A program made the translations under genes and the position numbers. From contig CAJFGS010000004.1 of NCBI GenBank assembly GCA_904377855.1, positions 696 to 64,695 on the forward strand: 64,000 nucleotides of DNA, written 5' to 3'. Shown here piece by piece: positions 8,657 through 17,761 of this stretch. The DNA comes from Candidatus Avimonas merdigallinarum (GTDB taxonomy: Bacteria; Bacillota; Clostridia; Oscillospirales; Acutalibacteraceae). Each line of letters starts with the position of its first letter. The stretch's first letter is position 1. The notes under the pieces were generated by a model. It saw nothing but the letters and a program-made list of their open reading frames with translations, was not told the DNA's origin and made no database searches.

Positions 8657-9574
8657 ATGGCGCTATGGGAAAAGAAAAAATCCAAAAAACGGGTGAGCAA
8701 TGTGCTGGTTTTCCTGCTGGCCTTTGTGCTGTTTCTTTTGGTGTTCGGCGGCCTCTGCCTGTGGGCGGTGGTGCAGATCAATGAGGAACGGCGGAGCAGG
8801 GAATCCGCCGACAGTGGGCTGAACTTGAGCGAAACGGTGGCCTTTACCGAAGAGGACGCCCGGAACATTTTGATTGTCACCACCGACGGCGGCGAGGCGC
8901 AGGGCTTTGTGGCGGTGCGGGCGGATCCTTCCCTGACCAAGATGGGGGCGGTCGCCTTCCCGCGGGATATGGTGGTCGATTATGAAACCAGCGAAATCCG
9001 CCTGTACGAGCTCTACCGGGAACAGGGGATTGCCGTCACCCGGACCGCGCTGGAAAAGACCAGCGGGGTGGTGTTTGACAACTACGCCGTGATTACCTAT
9101 GAAAACATCGAGCGGGTGATCGATCATTTTGAAGCCGGCCTGATTTTCATGCTGACGGAGGATCTCGATTATCAGGGGGACGGCCTTTCCATCCAGCTGG
9201 ACGGGGGGCTGAAGACCCTCAGTTCGTCGCAGGTGGTGGACGTCCTGCGGTATCCGAACTGGCACGGCGGGCGGAAGCAGCGGGCCCAGATCCAGGCCCA
9301 GATTACCGCCGCCCTGATTAACCAATATATGACTTCCTCCCGCGCGGAACAGGCGGACGGGGACTTCAGCGCCCTGGTCAATCTGGTGAACTCGGATATC
9401 CTGGTCTCCCATTATAATGAGGCCAAGCCGGGGCTGGCCTATCTCGCCTCCCGCAATACGGGGGATATCTGCCAGGTGCTGGACCTGGAAGGGGAATACC
9501 AGGGGAGCGGGGACGCCATCCGCTTTTATGCAGCGGATCGGGTGGTGGACCGCCTGGAGGCCGCGTTTGGATAA
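8657..9574 (+). CDS. LytR-CpsA-Psr (LCP) family-like membrane protein
   Basis: The 305-residue protein has a basic N-terminus, a membrane span (residues about 18-40) and an extracellular domain. FPRDMVVDY fits the LCP PRDT strand and LSSSQVVDVLRYPNWHGGRK plus RAQIQAQ fits the C-terminal conserved block with arginines. LCP enzymes transfer undecaprenyl-linked glycopolymers to peptidoglycan. The match is loose: the usual GSD motif reads VTTDGG, so the activity may differ. The ATG at 8657 follows GGAGGAAAGCGGGACC; the frame is open further upstream but through the promoter. Confidence 0.65.
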   Translation: MALWEKKKSKKRVSNVLVFLLAFVLFLLVFGGLCLWAVVQINEERRSRESADSGLNLSETVAFTEEDARNILIVTTDGGEAQGFVAVRADPSLTKMGAVAFPRDMVVDYETSEIRLYELYREQGIAVTRTALEKTSGVVFDNYAVITYENIERVIDHFEAGLIFMLTEDLDYQGDGLSIQLDGGLKTLSSSQVVDVLRYPNWHGGRKQRAQIQAQITAALINQYMTSSRAEQADGDFSALVNLVNSDILVSHYNEAKPGLAYLASRNTGDICQVLDLEGEYQGSGDAIRFYAADRVVDRLEAAFG

Positions 9575-9701
9575 CCCGGGCGAAAAAGCAGGACAGGTTT
9601 CCCCTTCCCCTTAGCGGGGAAGAAAAGAAGCGGATGACGCTGCTGAACAGGGAAACACGAGGGGGCGGCTCCCAGGAGCCGGCCGGAGAGGAGAACCATC
9701 G

Positions 9702-10931
9702 TTGAAAAAATTACTAGCCGCCCTTCTTGCGGGAATCTGCCTGCTTCTTTCCGGCTGCTCCTTCTTTTTCCCAGGGGTAGAGGAACCGTCGCCGGCGTCC
9801 ACCCCTCCCGACTTGACGCGCTATTTTTCGGAATATGGCCAAGGCTGGTGCTACCAGCGGCTGGACGACCGGCTGAAAAAAGGCTATGCCGAGGTGTATA
9901 CCGCCATCCGGGACGGATTTGGGCAGGACGAAAAGGTTGTGATTTCCGACAGCGCCCTGGCGGACCGGGAATACCTGGGGCTGCGGGTTGAACTGACCGA
10001 GCCCCTCCACAGCCGGGAGGAGGCGGAGCGGCTTTATACGGCGCTCACCTGGGACAACCCCCAGTTTTTTTACATCGGGAACACGTATAGCTACGAAGGG
10101 TACCGGGCGGGGGACGTGGACTATTACAATGTGTTCTGCCTGGTGTTCACCATGAACGCCCAGGAGCGGGATCAGGCTTCCCGTCAGCTGGAGGACTCCC
10201 TGTATGCACTGCTGGAGGGGGTAGGCGACGGCCCACAGGCGGATGCGTTTGAGACCGAGCTCCTTTTGCACGACCGGCTGGCGGCGCAGTGTACTTACGA
10301 GACCCGCGCAGCGGACGAGGAGGATCCGGCGCAGACGTACCCGTCCGCCTTCACCGCTTACGGGGCGCTGGTAGAGGGACGTGCAGTCTGCGAGGGATAT
10401 GCCCGGGCAATGCAGCTCCTCCTTCACCGTGCGGGGATGGAATGCACGCTGGTGACCGGCACCGACGAGAACCGGGTATCCCATATGTGGAACCTGGTGA
10501 CGGTGGACGGAAAGAACTATCATCTCGACCCGACCTGGAACGACAGCGACGACCGCCTGAGCCATGCCTATTTCAACCTGACCACCGAGGAAATCCTCAA
10601 AACCCATACCATTGACGCGGACAACATCGGGGTGGATACCTGCACGGCCACCGACGCCAACTATTACCGCCGCAAGGGGCTGTATCTGGAAACCGCGCGG
10701 CGGGACGACATCGCGGCGGTCATTGCCCGGGAGATCCAGAAGGGGAGCGAGGTTATCGACCTGCGTTTTTCCTTCGGGACGTTTGCCAGCGCCCGCCTGT
10801 TTGTCAACAACCACGACCTGCTGATGGAAAAGGTGAACGCCCAGCTCGCCGGGACCGGATTGTCCATGTGGGAGTACGACAACTACTGGGTGAACGAATC
10901 CTACCACACCATCGCCATTTATAAGCCGTAA
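9702..10931 (+). CDS. Transglutaminase-like domain lipoprotein
   Basis: Signal peptide MKKLLAALLAGICLLLSGCS with lipobox LSGC (Cys19), so the protein should be membrane-anchored outside the cell. A papain-like transglutaminase core follows at residues about 190-285 with the triad Cys230 (GRAVCEGYARAM), His261 (SHMWNLV) and Asp276 (YHLDPTWND). The preceding 170 residues and the C-terminal 120 are not assigned. Such proteins act as peptidases or cross-linkers at the envelope; the substrate is unknown. The start is TTG at 9702 with GGAGAGGAG upstream. It lies downstream of the LCP-like gene, which fits an envelope role. Confidence 0.85.
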   Translation: MKKLLAALLAGICLLLSGCSFFFPGVEEPSPASTPPDLTRYFSEYGQGWCYQRLDDRLKKGYAEVYTAIRDGFGQDEKVVISDSALADREYLGLRVELTEPLHSREEAERLYTALTWDNPQFFYIGNTYSYEGYRAGDVDYYNVFCLVFTMNAQERDQASRQLEDSLYALLEGVGDGPQADAFETELLLHDRLAAQCTYETRAADEEDPAQTYPSAFTAYGALVEGRAVCEGYARAMQLLLHRAGMECTLVTGTDENRVSHMWNLVTVDGKNYHLDPTWNDSDDRLSHAYFNLTTEEILKTHTIDADNIGVDTCTATDANYYRRKGLYLETARRDDIAAVIAREIQKGSEVIDLRFSFGTFASARLFVNNHDLLMEKVNAQLAGTGLSMWEYDNYWVNESYHTIAIYKP

Positions 10932-11063
10932 CGGGGCAGGAGCTCGTCCCGCAGCTTGGCTCCCTGGGCCGGCCGCCTCTGGCGGCTGCTCCGCGGCCTG
11001 CGCCGGACAGAGCGGCGTCCGGCGGCTGGGCAAGGCGGGGAAGCGCCGGCTAACAGAGCAATA

Positions 11064-11106
11064 AAAAGCCGCGGCCTGTGAGAAGGACCGCTGCTTTTGC
11101 TTTTTA
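11064..11106 (+). terminator. Probable intrinsic terminator
   Basis: AAAAGC-GCGGCC pairs with GG-CCGC-GCTTTT (11064-11098) with one mismatch and one bulge, followed by GCTTTTTA. It would end the lipoprotein transcript 130 bases after the stop. Confidence 0.55.
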
Positions 11107-11229
11107 TCGAGGAGGACGGCGCCCCCGCCCGGGAAACCCGGCGCGCCCGTAAAAAGGCGGCCGGCCCCTCCCCGGAATAGAGGGGGAAAACGGAACGCCG
11201 CTTCAGCAAGGTCGTGTTGGGAAGGAAAA

Positions 11230-11263
11230 GCGGGGATGGCTGCTTTGCAGCCATCCCCGCTTT
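11230..11263. terminator. Perfect hairpin between convergent genes
   Basis: GCGGGGATGGCTGC / GCAGCCATCCCCGC, 14 perfect pairs with a TTT loop, flanked by AAA and TTT. Symmetric, so it could stop transcription from either side. The rest of 10932-11328 holds no gene that I can support. Confidence 0.65.
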
Positions 11264-11328
11264 CTGCGAATGGGCACGTATTGTGCGGCGCCCGAGACGC
11301 CTGGCACATCCACGCCGCCGGGGCGCGC

Positions 11329-13311
11329 CTATGATGCGGGCGCTTGAGGGGAGGGGGGCGCTTTCCGGCCCTTCCCCTTGGGAGGCGGGGCGTCCTGGGA
11401 AGCGGCGCCCGGATCTTCCGGCGCCGGCGCTTCCTCTGCTTGGGGCGGCGCGGGGGGATCCACCAGATGCAGGCCGAGGATCACCTTGAAGAGATCCCCG
11501 TCTATCTGGATGTTCATCGTGCCGCCCTGCAGTTCCATGAGGCTGCGGGCGATCGAAAGCCCCAGACCGCTCCCTTCCGTATTGCGGGATTCGTCCCCCC
11601 GCACAAACCGTTCCATCAGTTCCTCCGGCTGGATGTTGAGCGGATCCCGCGAGATGTTTTTCACCGACAGGATGACGTCCCGGCCGATGACCGCCAGATC
11701 CACGTAGACCCGGGTCCCGTCCAGCGCGTATTTGGCCGCGTTGCCGAACAGGTTATCCAGCACCCGCCACATATGCCGCCCGTCCGCGTAGATGAAAACC
11801 GGCGTTTCGGGCAGCTTGCTGATAAGCTGGATGCCGCGCTCCTCCAGACGGGATTCGAATTCCCCGCCCGCCTGCTTGACCAGTTCCCCGAGGTTGATGA
11901 CCTCCATATTCACCGCGATGTTGCCGCTGGTCACCTTCGACGCGTCCACCAGGTCGGCCATCAGCTGCCCCAGGCGGCGGGATTTCCGGTCGAGCACGTC
12001 GATGTATTCCAGCGCCTTGGGGTCACGGATATCGGTGGTGTGCAGCAGCCCCACGTAGCTGATGATGGAGGTCAGGGGCGTTTTGATGTCGTGGGATACG
12101 TTGGTAATCAGTTCGGTTTTCATCCGTTCGCTCTGGGTGGCCTTCTGCACGGCGATGTGCATGGCTTCCCCGGTGCGGTTCAGGTTGTGGGCGATGTGGT
12201 GGAAAAAGGGGACGGTGTTTTCGTCAATCAGGGTCCCCAGTTCCCCCGCCGCCATGCGTTCGGTGGCCTTGCAGATCTGGTGGTACTGGATGAAGCCGAG
12301 GCAGACCACGATAAACAGCGCCACGTTGGTGGTGATGAAAAAGAAAACGGCGATGGCGATCCCGGACGTCATCCCGAGCACCAGCAGGAACTGCAGCAGG
12401 GCGTAGGCGATGAGGAAGCCCAGGATCCGGGCGGCGATCCGCAGATGGCGGAAGATAATCCCGAAGAGGCGGGCCAGCAGGCAGATAAAGGAAGTTTTGA
12501 ACAGCATCTTCGCCTTGGCGCGGCGGATGAGGGAGAAGAAGAGGATCAGCAAGCCGATAAAGAAGAGCAGCAGGAGGGCAGCAATTTCAAAATAGGACAT
12601 GTAGCTCTCGAACAACGAAATCCCGGCGGCAACCAGCAGGACGATCCCGCCCAGGATAACTTCCGTCCATATCCGGTCGAGGGGGTTGAGGGCGATCCCT
12701 TCCACCCCGGCCTTATGGCCGGCGGCGGCCACCAGGTAGGCAAACAGGGCGATGGAGAGCAAAAGGCAGGCCCCGGTGCCGAACAGGGCCACAGGCCCCC
12801 ATTTTTGGGCCGTCTCAAACGAGGCGAGTTCGGCGCTGTACCAGTCGTTGACCGTCACCGTCTGCCGGGGGCCGATGAGCAGGTACTGCCCATTCCGCTG
12901 GAGCTGCTCAAACCGGCCGCCGGTCAGCGACCGGATTTCCTTTACCGGGTCGGCGGCCCCGTCCATATTGGTCAGCAGGCAGGCCCCGTCCGCATCCAGC
13001 AGGGCCCAGGCGATGTTGGAGCCGGCGGGTGGGAAGAGGGAACTGAGCAGGTAGTCCGCCTCCTCCTGTTCCTCTGCGGTCAGCCCTTCGCTTTCCGATT
13101 TTTCGAGCAGCTCGCCGTAATCCAGGATATTGCTGGCGTCGCCGTAGAGGAAGCCGTAATAACGGGAGGTGTCGGCAAACACCTGCTCATAGGCGCCCTG
13201 GACGACGTAAAATTCATACGTCAGCGCGAAGGTCAGGATTCCCCCGAGGATGCCGACGATCAACAGGCAAAAGGCGGACACTTTGGCAAACAGGCTGTTT
13301 TTCAGGTTCAA
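11329..13311 (-). CDS. Sensor histidine kinase with multi-span membrane region
   Basis: 660 residues. There is an N-terminal span (about 10-32), an extracytoplasmic sensor segment (33-170), then six or more hydrophobic segments up to residue about 345. The dimerisation/phosphoacceptor helix follows, with LITNVSHDIKTPLTS (His407), and an ATPase domain with DNLFGNAAKYALDG (N box), then GSGLGLSIARSLMELQGG. The last 45 residues are proline- and alanine-rich and unlike the domain core. It should phosphorylate the regulator encoded 27 bases upstream. The extra membrane block between sensor and kinase is larger than in simple two-span kinases. The signal is unknown. Confidence 0.9.
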   Translation of the reverse strand: MNLKNSLFAKVSAFCLLIVGILGGILTFALTYEFYVVQGAYEQVFADTSRYYGFLYGDASNILDYGELLEKSESEGLTAEEQEEADYLLSSLFPPAGSNIAWALLDADGACLLTNMDGAADPVKEIRSLTGGRFEQLQRNGQYLLIGPRQTVTVNDWYSAELASFETAQKWGPVALFGTGACLLLSIALFAYLVAAAGHKAGVEGIALNPLDRIWTEVILGGIVLLVAAGISLFESYMSYFEIAALLLLFFIGLLILFFSLIRRAKAKMLFKTSFICLLARLFGIIFRHLRIAARILGFLIAYALLQFLLVLGMTSGIAIAVFFFITTNVALFIVVCLGFIQYHQICKATERMAAGELGTLIDENTVPFFHHIAHNLNRTGEAMHIAVQKATQSERMKTELITNVSHDIKTPLTSIISYVGLLHTTDIRDPKALEYIDVLDRKSRRLGQLMADLVDASKVTSGNIAVNMEVINLGELVKQAGGEFESRLEERGIQLISKLPETPVFIYADGRHMWRVLDNLFGNAAKYALDGTRVYVDLAVIGRDVILSVKNISRDPLNIQPEELMERFVRGDESRNTEGSGLGLSIARSLMELQGGTMNIQIDGDLFKVILGLHLVDPPAPPQAEEAPAPEDPGAASQDAPPPKGKGRKAPPSPQAPAS

Positions 13312-13338
13312 GCGGGCTCCCTCCTTCGAAAGCCGGGC

Positions 13339-14049
13339 TTAATCGAGTTTTTCCATTTTATAGCCGTGGCCCCAGATCACCTTGATGTACCGCGGCTCCT
13401 TCGGGTTAATCTCGATTTTTTCCCGGATGTGGCGGATGTGGACGGCGACGATGTTGTCCGCGCCGTAGGACGGCTCGTTCCACACGTTTTCATAAATCTG
13501 GGCGCTGGAAAAGACCAGCCCCTTGTTTTCCATGAAAAACTTCACGATTTTATATTCCACCGGGGTGAGGGAGACCTCCTGCCCGTCCACGCTCACCCGC
13601 TTGGCCCCGTCGTCCAGTTCCAACCCGCCGTTGACCATGACCGACGGGTTCTTCCCCTCGGCCTCCGGCGTGCCGCCGAAATTGGTGTACCGCCGCAGCT
13701 GGGAACGGACCCGGGCTATCAGTTCCATGGGATTGAAGGGCTTGGTGATGTAATCGTCCGCGCCGATGTTCAGCCCGAGGATTTTGTCGTTGTCCTCGCT
13801 TTTGGCGGAGAGCATGATGATGGGGATGTTCCGGGTTTCCCGGATCTTCATGGTGGCGCGCACCCCGTCCAGCCGGGGCATCATGATGTCCATGAGGATA
13901 AGCTGGATGTCGTCGTTTTCCTGAATGGCCTCCAATGCCTGGAAGCCGTCGTACGCCTGGATGACATGGTAGCCCTCTGCGGTCAGGTAAATATCCACGG
14001 CGGCGGCAATCTCCCTGTCGTCGTCGCATACCAGTATGGTCTGTGCCAT
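13339..14049 (-). CDS. OmpR/PhoB-family response regulator
   Basis: 236 residues. The receiver domain has the acidic pair DDD (9-11), phosphoacceptor Asp54 in ILMDIMMPRLDG, MLSAKSE, and Lys in ITKPFNPMELIARV. The C-terminal winged helix contains LTPVEYKIVKFFMENKG, VHIRHIREKIE and IWGHGYKME. I chose the ATG at 14049 (MAQTILVCDDD), preceded by AAAGGAAGAGGAG, over an upstream in-frame start. It forms an operon with the downstream kinase. Direct repeats upstream suggest autoregulation. Confidence 0.93.
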   Translation of the reverse strand: MAQTILVCDDDREIAAAVDIYLTAEGYHVIQAYDGFQALEAIQENDDIQLILMDIMMPRLDGVRATMKIRETRNIPIIMLSAKSEDNDKILGLNIGADDYITKPFNPMELIARVRSQLRRYTNFGGTPEAEGKNPSVMVNGGLELDDGAKRVSVDGQEVSLTPVEYKIVKFFMENKGLVFSSAQIYENVWNEPSYGADNIVAVHIRHIREKIEINPKEPRYIKVIWGHGYKMEKLD

Positions 14050-14238
14050 GCTCCTCTTCCTTTCCTGCTTTGTCGGTTCCCCGCCGTTTGCCGGCGACTC
14101 AACCAGCATAGCATATTTTTGCGGAAAATGCATCCGCATTTTCCCTTCCGCCGGGAATTCCCAGCGCTCCGGCGGCCCGGCGGCGGTTCCTTTCTAACGG
14201 TATCGTACCACGGGATAGTGAAAACCACCGGAACGAAA

Positions 14239-14256
14239 CCTTAAGGATCGCTTAAA
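14239..14256 (-). promoter_or_regulatory. Possible response-regulator binding repeat
   Basis: On the minus strand TTTAAGCGATCCTTAAGG holds two TTAAG units 11 bases apart, the spacing used by OmpR-type regulators. It lies about 190 bases upstream of the regulator start. No other gene feature was seen in 14050-14362. Confidence 0.3.
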
Positions 14257-14362
14257 CCGCCGGAACCCCGGAGGGGCGCGGCGGGGCCGGGAAACGCGGG
14301 AAAAGGGAAAGCAAAAGCGAAAAGCCACAAGGGGAAGACGGAATTTCAGGGGGAATTATACA

Positions 14363-14391
14363 TTGACACAAAAATAACAAAAAGGTATACT
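14363..14391 (+). promoter_or_regulatory. Promoter of the hydrogenase cluster
   Basis: TTGACA (14363-14368), 17 A-rich bases, TATACT (14386-14391). Close to consensus; 84 bases before the first start codon. Confidence 0.8.
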
Positions 14392-14474
14392 AACTATGGC
14401 TATAACTGTGCCGCCGGTGGGCGGAATACAAAAGGAAACCATTTCGGATAACAGGATTGGAAGGTGTCGAACAA

Positions 14475-14717
14475 ATGGATTTGATGGTATGCGTCGGAAG
14501 CTCCTGCCATCTGCAGAATTCCCGGGAGGTCATTAAACGCTTGAAGGAACTGATTGAGGAATGTCATTTGGAAGACAGCGTGGAGCTTAAGGGCTCGTTC
14601 TGCATGGGCCACTGCGCGGACGCAGGCGTCTGCGTCAAATACGCGGACGAGATTTACAGCGTCCGCCCCGAAACGGTGGAGGAATTCTTTAAAACCACGG
14701 TGGCCGGGAAGAAGTAA
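14475..14717 (+). CDS. Thioredoxin-like [2Fe-2S] ferredoxin (NuoE-like)
   Basis: 80 residues. The four cysteines occur in the pattern CVGSSCHLQNS ... GSFCMGHC, as in thioredoxin-fold ferredoxins and the C-terminal half of NuoE/HydA-type subunits. It would carry one [2Fe-2S] cluster and pass electrons to or from the hydrogenase-like proteins that follow. Start ATG at 14475 has GGAAGGTG upstream; a TTG six codons earlier is less likely. First gene of the cluster; the next gene begins 30 bases on. Confidence 0.85.
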   Translation: MDLMVCVGSSCHLQNSREVIKRLKELIEECHLEDSVELKGSFCMGHCADAGVCVKYADEIYSVRPETVEEFFKTTVAGKK

Positions 14718-14746
14718 GGCGGCATATTCGGCAAGGAAAGGCGGGA

Positions 14747-16498
14747 ATGGGTATGGGCTACATACGCGTGAAGGAAGCCAACTGCAAAAACTGCTATAAA
14801 TGCCTGAAACACTGCGACGTCAAATCGATAAGCTATATCAACGACCGGGTGGAGGTCATTGCGGAACAGTGCATCCTCTGCGGCCATTGCGTCAACGTAT
14901 GTCCCCAGAAGGCCAAGACGGTGGTGAACGATATCGCCGACATCCTGGGCTGGCTGGCGGATCCGTCGGTGCGGGTGGTGGCCAGCCTCGCCCCTTCGTA
15001 CGCGGGCCTGTATGCGGACGCGGAAAAAGGGGAGAGCGCGGCGGCGCTCCGCCGGGCGCTGTACCGGCTGGGCTTCGACGCGGTGGAGGAAACCGCGGTG
15101 GGAGCCAGCGAGGTGACGGCGGAATACAAGCGCCTTCTGGACGAGGGGACGATGGACTGCATCCTGACCACCTGCTGCCCGACGGTGAACAGCCTCATCA
15201 CCAAATATTACCCCTCCCTCATCCCGTATATGGCGCCGGTGGTTTCCCCCGTGCTCGCCCACGGGCGGATGATCAAGGCAAGGGACGGCGCGGGCACCAG
15301 GGTGGTGTTCATCGGGCCCTGCCTGTCCAAAATCAAGGAGATCGACGATCATCCCGAATCGGCGGACGGCGTGATCACCTTCCGCCAGCTGGACGCCCTG
15401 CTTGCCGAGCGGGGCATCGCCCCTGCCGGGCAGGAGCCGGCGCAGGCGGAGGAAGGCCCCGGCCTGCCCACCCCCTTCTCCCGGATTTACCCGGTGCCGG
15501 AAGGGATTGTGCGGGATGTGAAGCTGAACGCCCACAAAGGGTTTGCCAGCGGCTCCTACAACGGGTACAGCTTCCTCAGCGTCTGCGGGCTGGAAAACGT
15601 GATGGCCTTCCTCAAAGAGCTGCAGGACGGGAACTGCGGCCGGCTTTTTGTGGAACTGAACTCCTGCGACGGCGGCTGCGTGAACGGCCCGCTGATTCCG
15701 GAGGAGCGGCGGGCGGCGTTCCGCGCGCGGCTTTCGGTGGAAAAATACGCCGCCGACCAGTTTGAGGAACTGGAGCGGGCCGACGCCGACCTGTCTCTGC
15801 AGTTCCTCCCGGAGCCCCTGCCGGAGGACGAGCCGGACGAAAAGACCATCCGGAAAATCCTGACCGAAATCGGCAAGCCGACCCCGGATAAGGAACTCAA
15901 CTGCGGCTCCTGCGGGTACAACACCTGCCGGGACAAGGCCATCGCCGTCTATCACGGCAAGGCCGAGCTGTATATGTGCCTGCCGTATATGATTGACCTC
16001 TCCCAGTCCCTGAGCAACGTGACCCTCAGCGTGACCCCGAACTACATCATCGCGGTGGACCGCGACCTGCGGATCGTGGAGTTCAACCAGGCGGCCCAGA
16101 AGAAATTCGGCATCTCCCGCAAGGAGGCGGTCAAGACCGACCTGTTCGAAATCATGGATCCGGAGGATTTCCAGGAGGTTTTCGACACCCACCGCAATAT
16201 TGTGAATAAAAAGGCCCATCTCCAGTCCAAGGAAACGGTGGTGGAGGAGACCCTGATGTACGTCCCGGAGCAGGAAATCGTCATCGGCTTTTTCACCGAC
16301 GTCACCGAAGAGGAGCAGCGGAAGGAGGCGGCCCGCCGCGCCCGGCTGGAAGCGGCGGAGATGGCGCAGAAGGTCATCGACAAGCAGATGACGGTCGCGC
16401 AGGAAATCGCCAGCCTGCTGGGGGAAACCACCGCCGAAACCAAGGTGACCCTGGTGAACCTGAAAAAGCAGATGCTTAATGAAGGTGATCCGTCATGA
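14747..16498 (+). CDS. [FeFe]-hydrogenase-like protein with PAS domain (HydS-type)
   Basis: 583 residues. Two [4Fe-4S] ferredoxin motifs come first (Cys13-Cys23 and Cys42-Cys52). The hydrogenase catalytic domain follows with all H-cluster cysteines: TTCCP (Cys143-Cys144), GPCLSK (Cys192), NSCDGGCVNGP (Cys307, Cys311). Then comes an additional Fe-S motif CGSCGYNTC with Cys411, a PAS domain (about 425-525, VTPNYIIAVDRDLRIVEFNQ) and a C-terminal helix likely to form a coiled coil. This layout is that of sensory (group C/HydS) hydrogenases, thought to sense H2 or redox state and signal through the PAS part. L1 reads TTCCPT instead of the usual TSCCPGW. Its stop overlaps the next start (ATGA), so it is coupled to the phosphatase. 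Confidence 0.88.
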   Translation: MGMGYIRVKEANCKNCYKCLKHCDVKSISYINDRVEVIAEQCILCGHCVNVCPQKAKTVVNDIADILGWLADPSVRVVASLAPSYAGLYADAEKGESAAALRRALYRLGFDAVEETAVGASEVTAEYKRLLDEGTMDCILTTCCPTVNSLITKYYPSLIPYMAPVVSPVLAHGRMIKARDGAGTRVVFIGPCLSKIKEIDDHPESADGVITFRQLDALLAERGIAPAGQEPAQAEEGPGLPTPFSRIYPVPEGIVRDVKLNAHKGFASGSYNGYSFLSVCGLENVMAFLKELQDGNCGRLFVELNSCDGGCVNGPLIPEERRAAFRARLSVEKYAADQFEELERADADLSLQFLPEPLPEDEPDEKTIRKILTEIGKPTPDKELNCGSCGYNTCRDKAIAVYHGKAELYMCLPYMIDLSQSLSNVTLSVTPNYIIAVDRDLRIVEFNQAAQKKFGISRKEAVKTDLFEIMDPEDFQEVFDTHRNIVNKKAHLQSKETVVEETLMYVPEQEIVIGFFTDVTEEEQRKEAARRARLEAAEMAQKVIDKQMTVAQEIASLLGETTAETKVTLVNLKKQMLNEGDPS

Positions 16499-17664
16499 GC
16501 GTGTATTATGACGTGACCTCCAAGAGCCTGAATAAGAAAAACGAGGAACTCTGCGGCGACAAGGTCGAAGTGGTCAATGTCGAGGACGGGGTGATCGTCG
16601 TCCTGTCCGACGGGCTGGGCAGCGGGGTGAAGGCCAACATCCTCGCCACCCTGACCTCCAAAATCATCGCCACCATGATGGAGGCCGGCGCGTCGCTGGA
16701 GGATACGGTGGACACGATCATCCACACCCTGCCGGTATGCAAGGTGCGGCACGTCGCCTATTCCACCTTCTCCATCCTCAAGCTGACCACCGACGGCAAG
16801 GCCTATCTCACCGAATTCGACTGCCCCGGCTGCATCCACGTGCACGACGGGGTGGCCTATCCCATCGAGTATACCGAGCGGGAGGTTGGCGGGAAAACCA
16901 TCAAGGAAGCCGCCTTCGACGTGGAGGTGGGGGACATCCTCACCCTGATAAGCGACGGGGTGATGTACGCCGGCATCGGCGCGGTGCTCAACCTGGGCTG
17001 GAACTGGGAGAGCGTGCGGGATTTCCTGGAGGAGAACTGGAAGGCAGAGACCACCAGCGCGCGCATGACCTCCGCCCTGATTGGCGCGTGCGAGGACCTG
17101 TATATGCGCCAGCCGGGGGACGACACCACCGTCGCGACGGTGCGGGTGATCCCGCAGCAGGTGGTCAGCCTCTTTTCCGGCCCGCCCCGCTTCAAGCAGG
17201 ACGACGAGCGGGCGGTGGTGGATTTCATGGCCCCGGAGGGGCAGAAGATTGTCTGCGGGGGAAGCAGCGCCAACCTCGTGGCCAGGGTGCTCGGGCGGGA
17301 GGTGACCACCGACCTCAATTACGACAGCGACCTGCCGCCCATTGCCCACATCAAGGGCATCGACCTGGTGACCGAAGGGGTGCTCACCATCCGGCAGGTC
17401 AACGTCCTGGTCAAAAACTCGCTGGAAAACCCGGCGGATCCGGAGAACATCAAGGCGCTGGATGCGGACAACGGGGCGGCGATGATCGCCCGCATCCTCA
17501 TTGAGCACTGCACCCACCTGTATATGTTTATCGGCAAGGCGATCAACCCCGCCCACCAGAACCCCAACCTGCCGGTGGACCTGAGCATCAAAATCCGGCT
17601 GCTGGAGGAGCTGGCCGACACCCTGCGGGGGGCGGGCAAGATTGTCCGCATCCGGTACTATTGA
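16495..17664 (+). CDS. SpoIIE-type serine phosphatase
   Basis: 389 residues. The N-terminal 225 residues match the PP2C/SpoIIE fold, with the metal-binding aspartates in VVLSDGLGSGVKAN (about 34-47), LISDGV and PGDDTTVATVRV. The C-terminal 150 residues (starting near KIVCGGSSANLVARVLGREV) are a separate domain I do not recognise. Likely role: dephosphorylating a protein partner under control of the HydS-type protein, to which it is translationally coupled by a 4-base overlap. No kinase or anti-sigma antagonist is encoded alongside, so the target is open. Confidence 0.85.
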   Translation: MSVYYDVTSKSLNKKNEELCGDKVEVVNVEDGVIVVLSDGLGSGVKANILATLTSKIIATMMEAGASLEDTVDTIIHTLPVCKVRHVAYSTFSILKLTTDGKAYLTEFDCPGCIHVHDGVAYPIEYTEREVGGKTIKEAAFDVEVGDILTLISDGVMYAGIGAVLNLGWNWESVRDFLEENWKAETTSARMTSALIGACEDLYMRQPGDDTTVATVRVIPQQVVSLFSGPPRFKQDDERAVVDFMAPEGQKIVCGGSSANLVARVLGREVTTDLNYDSDLPPIAHIKGIDLVTEGVLTIRQVNVLVKNSLENPADPENIKALDADNGAAMIARILIEHCTHLYMFIGKAINPAHQNPNLPVDLSIKIRLLEELADTLRGAGKIVRIRYY

Positions 17665-17667
17665 CGG

Positions 17668-17753
17668 GGAAGGCCGCGGCCTTCCGGCCGTGTAAATTTC
17701 CGCCGCAGACGCGGCAGCGCACTACGACAGATCGCCCGGCTGGACGGGCGATC
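17668..17753 (+). promoter_or_regulatory. Two intercistronic hairpins before the group B hydrogenase
   Basis: The palindrome GGAAGGCCGCGGCCTTCC (17668-17685) and the stem GATCGCCCG / CGGGCGATC (17730-17738, 17745-17753) fill the 97-base gap. The second ends only 3 bases before the GAAAGG ribosome binding site. They could tune translation or mRNA stability of the last gene. Confidence 0.45.
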
Positions 17754-17761
17754 GGAAAGGC

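Noticed and set aside
11344..14244. Plus-strand frame of 966 codons
   Set aside because: Antisense to the histidine kinase and response regulator, which are certain.
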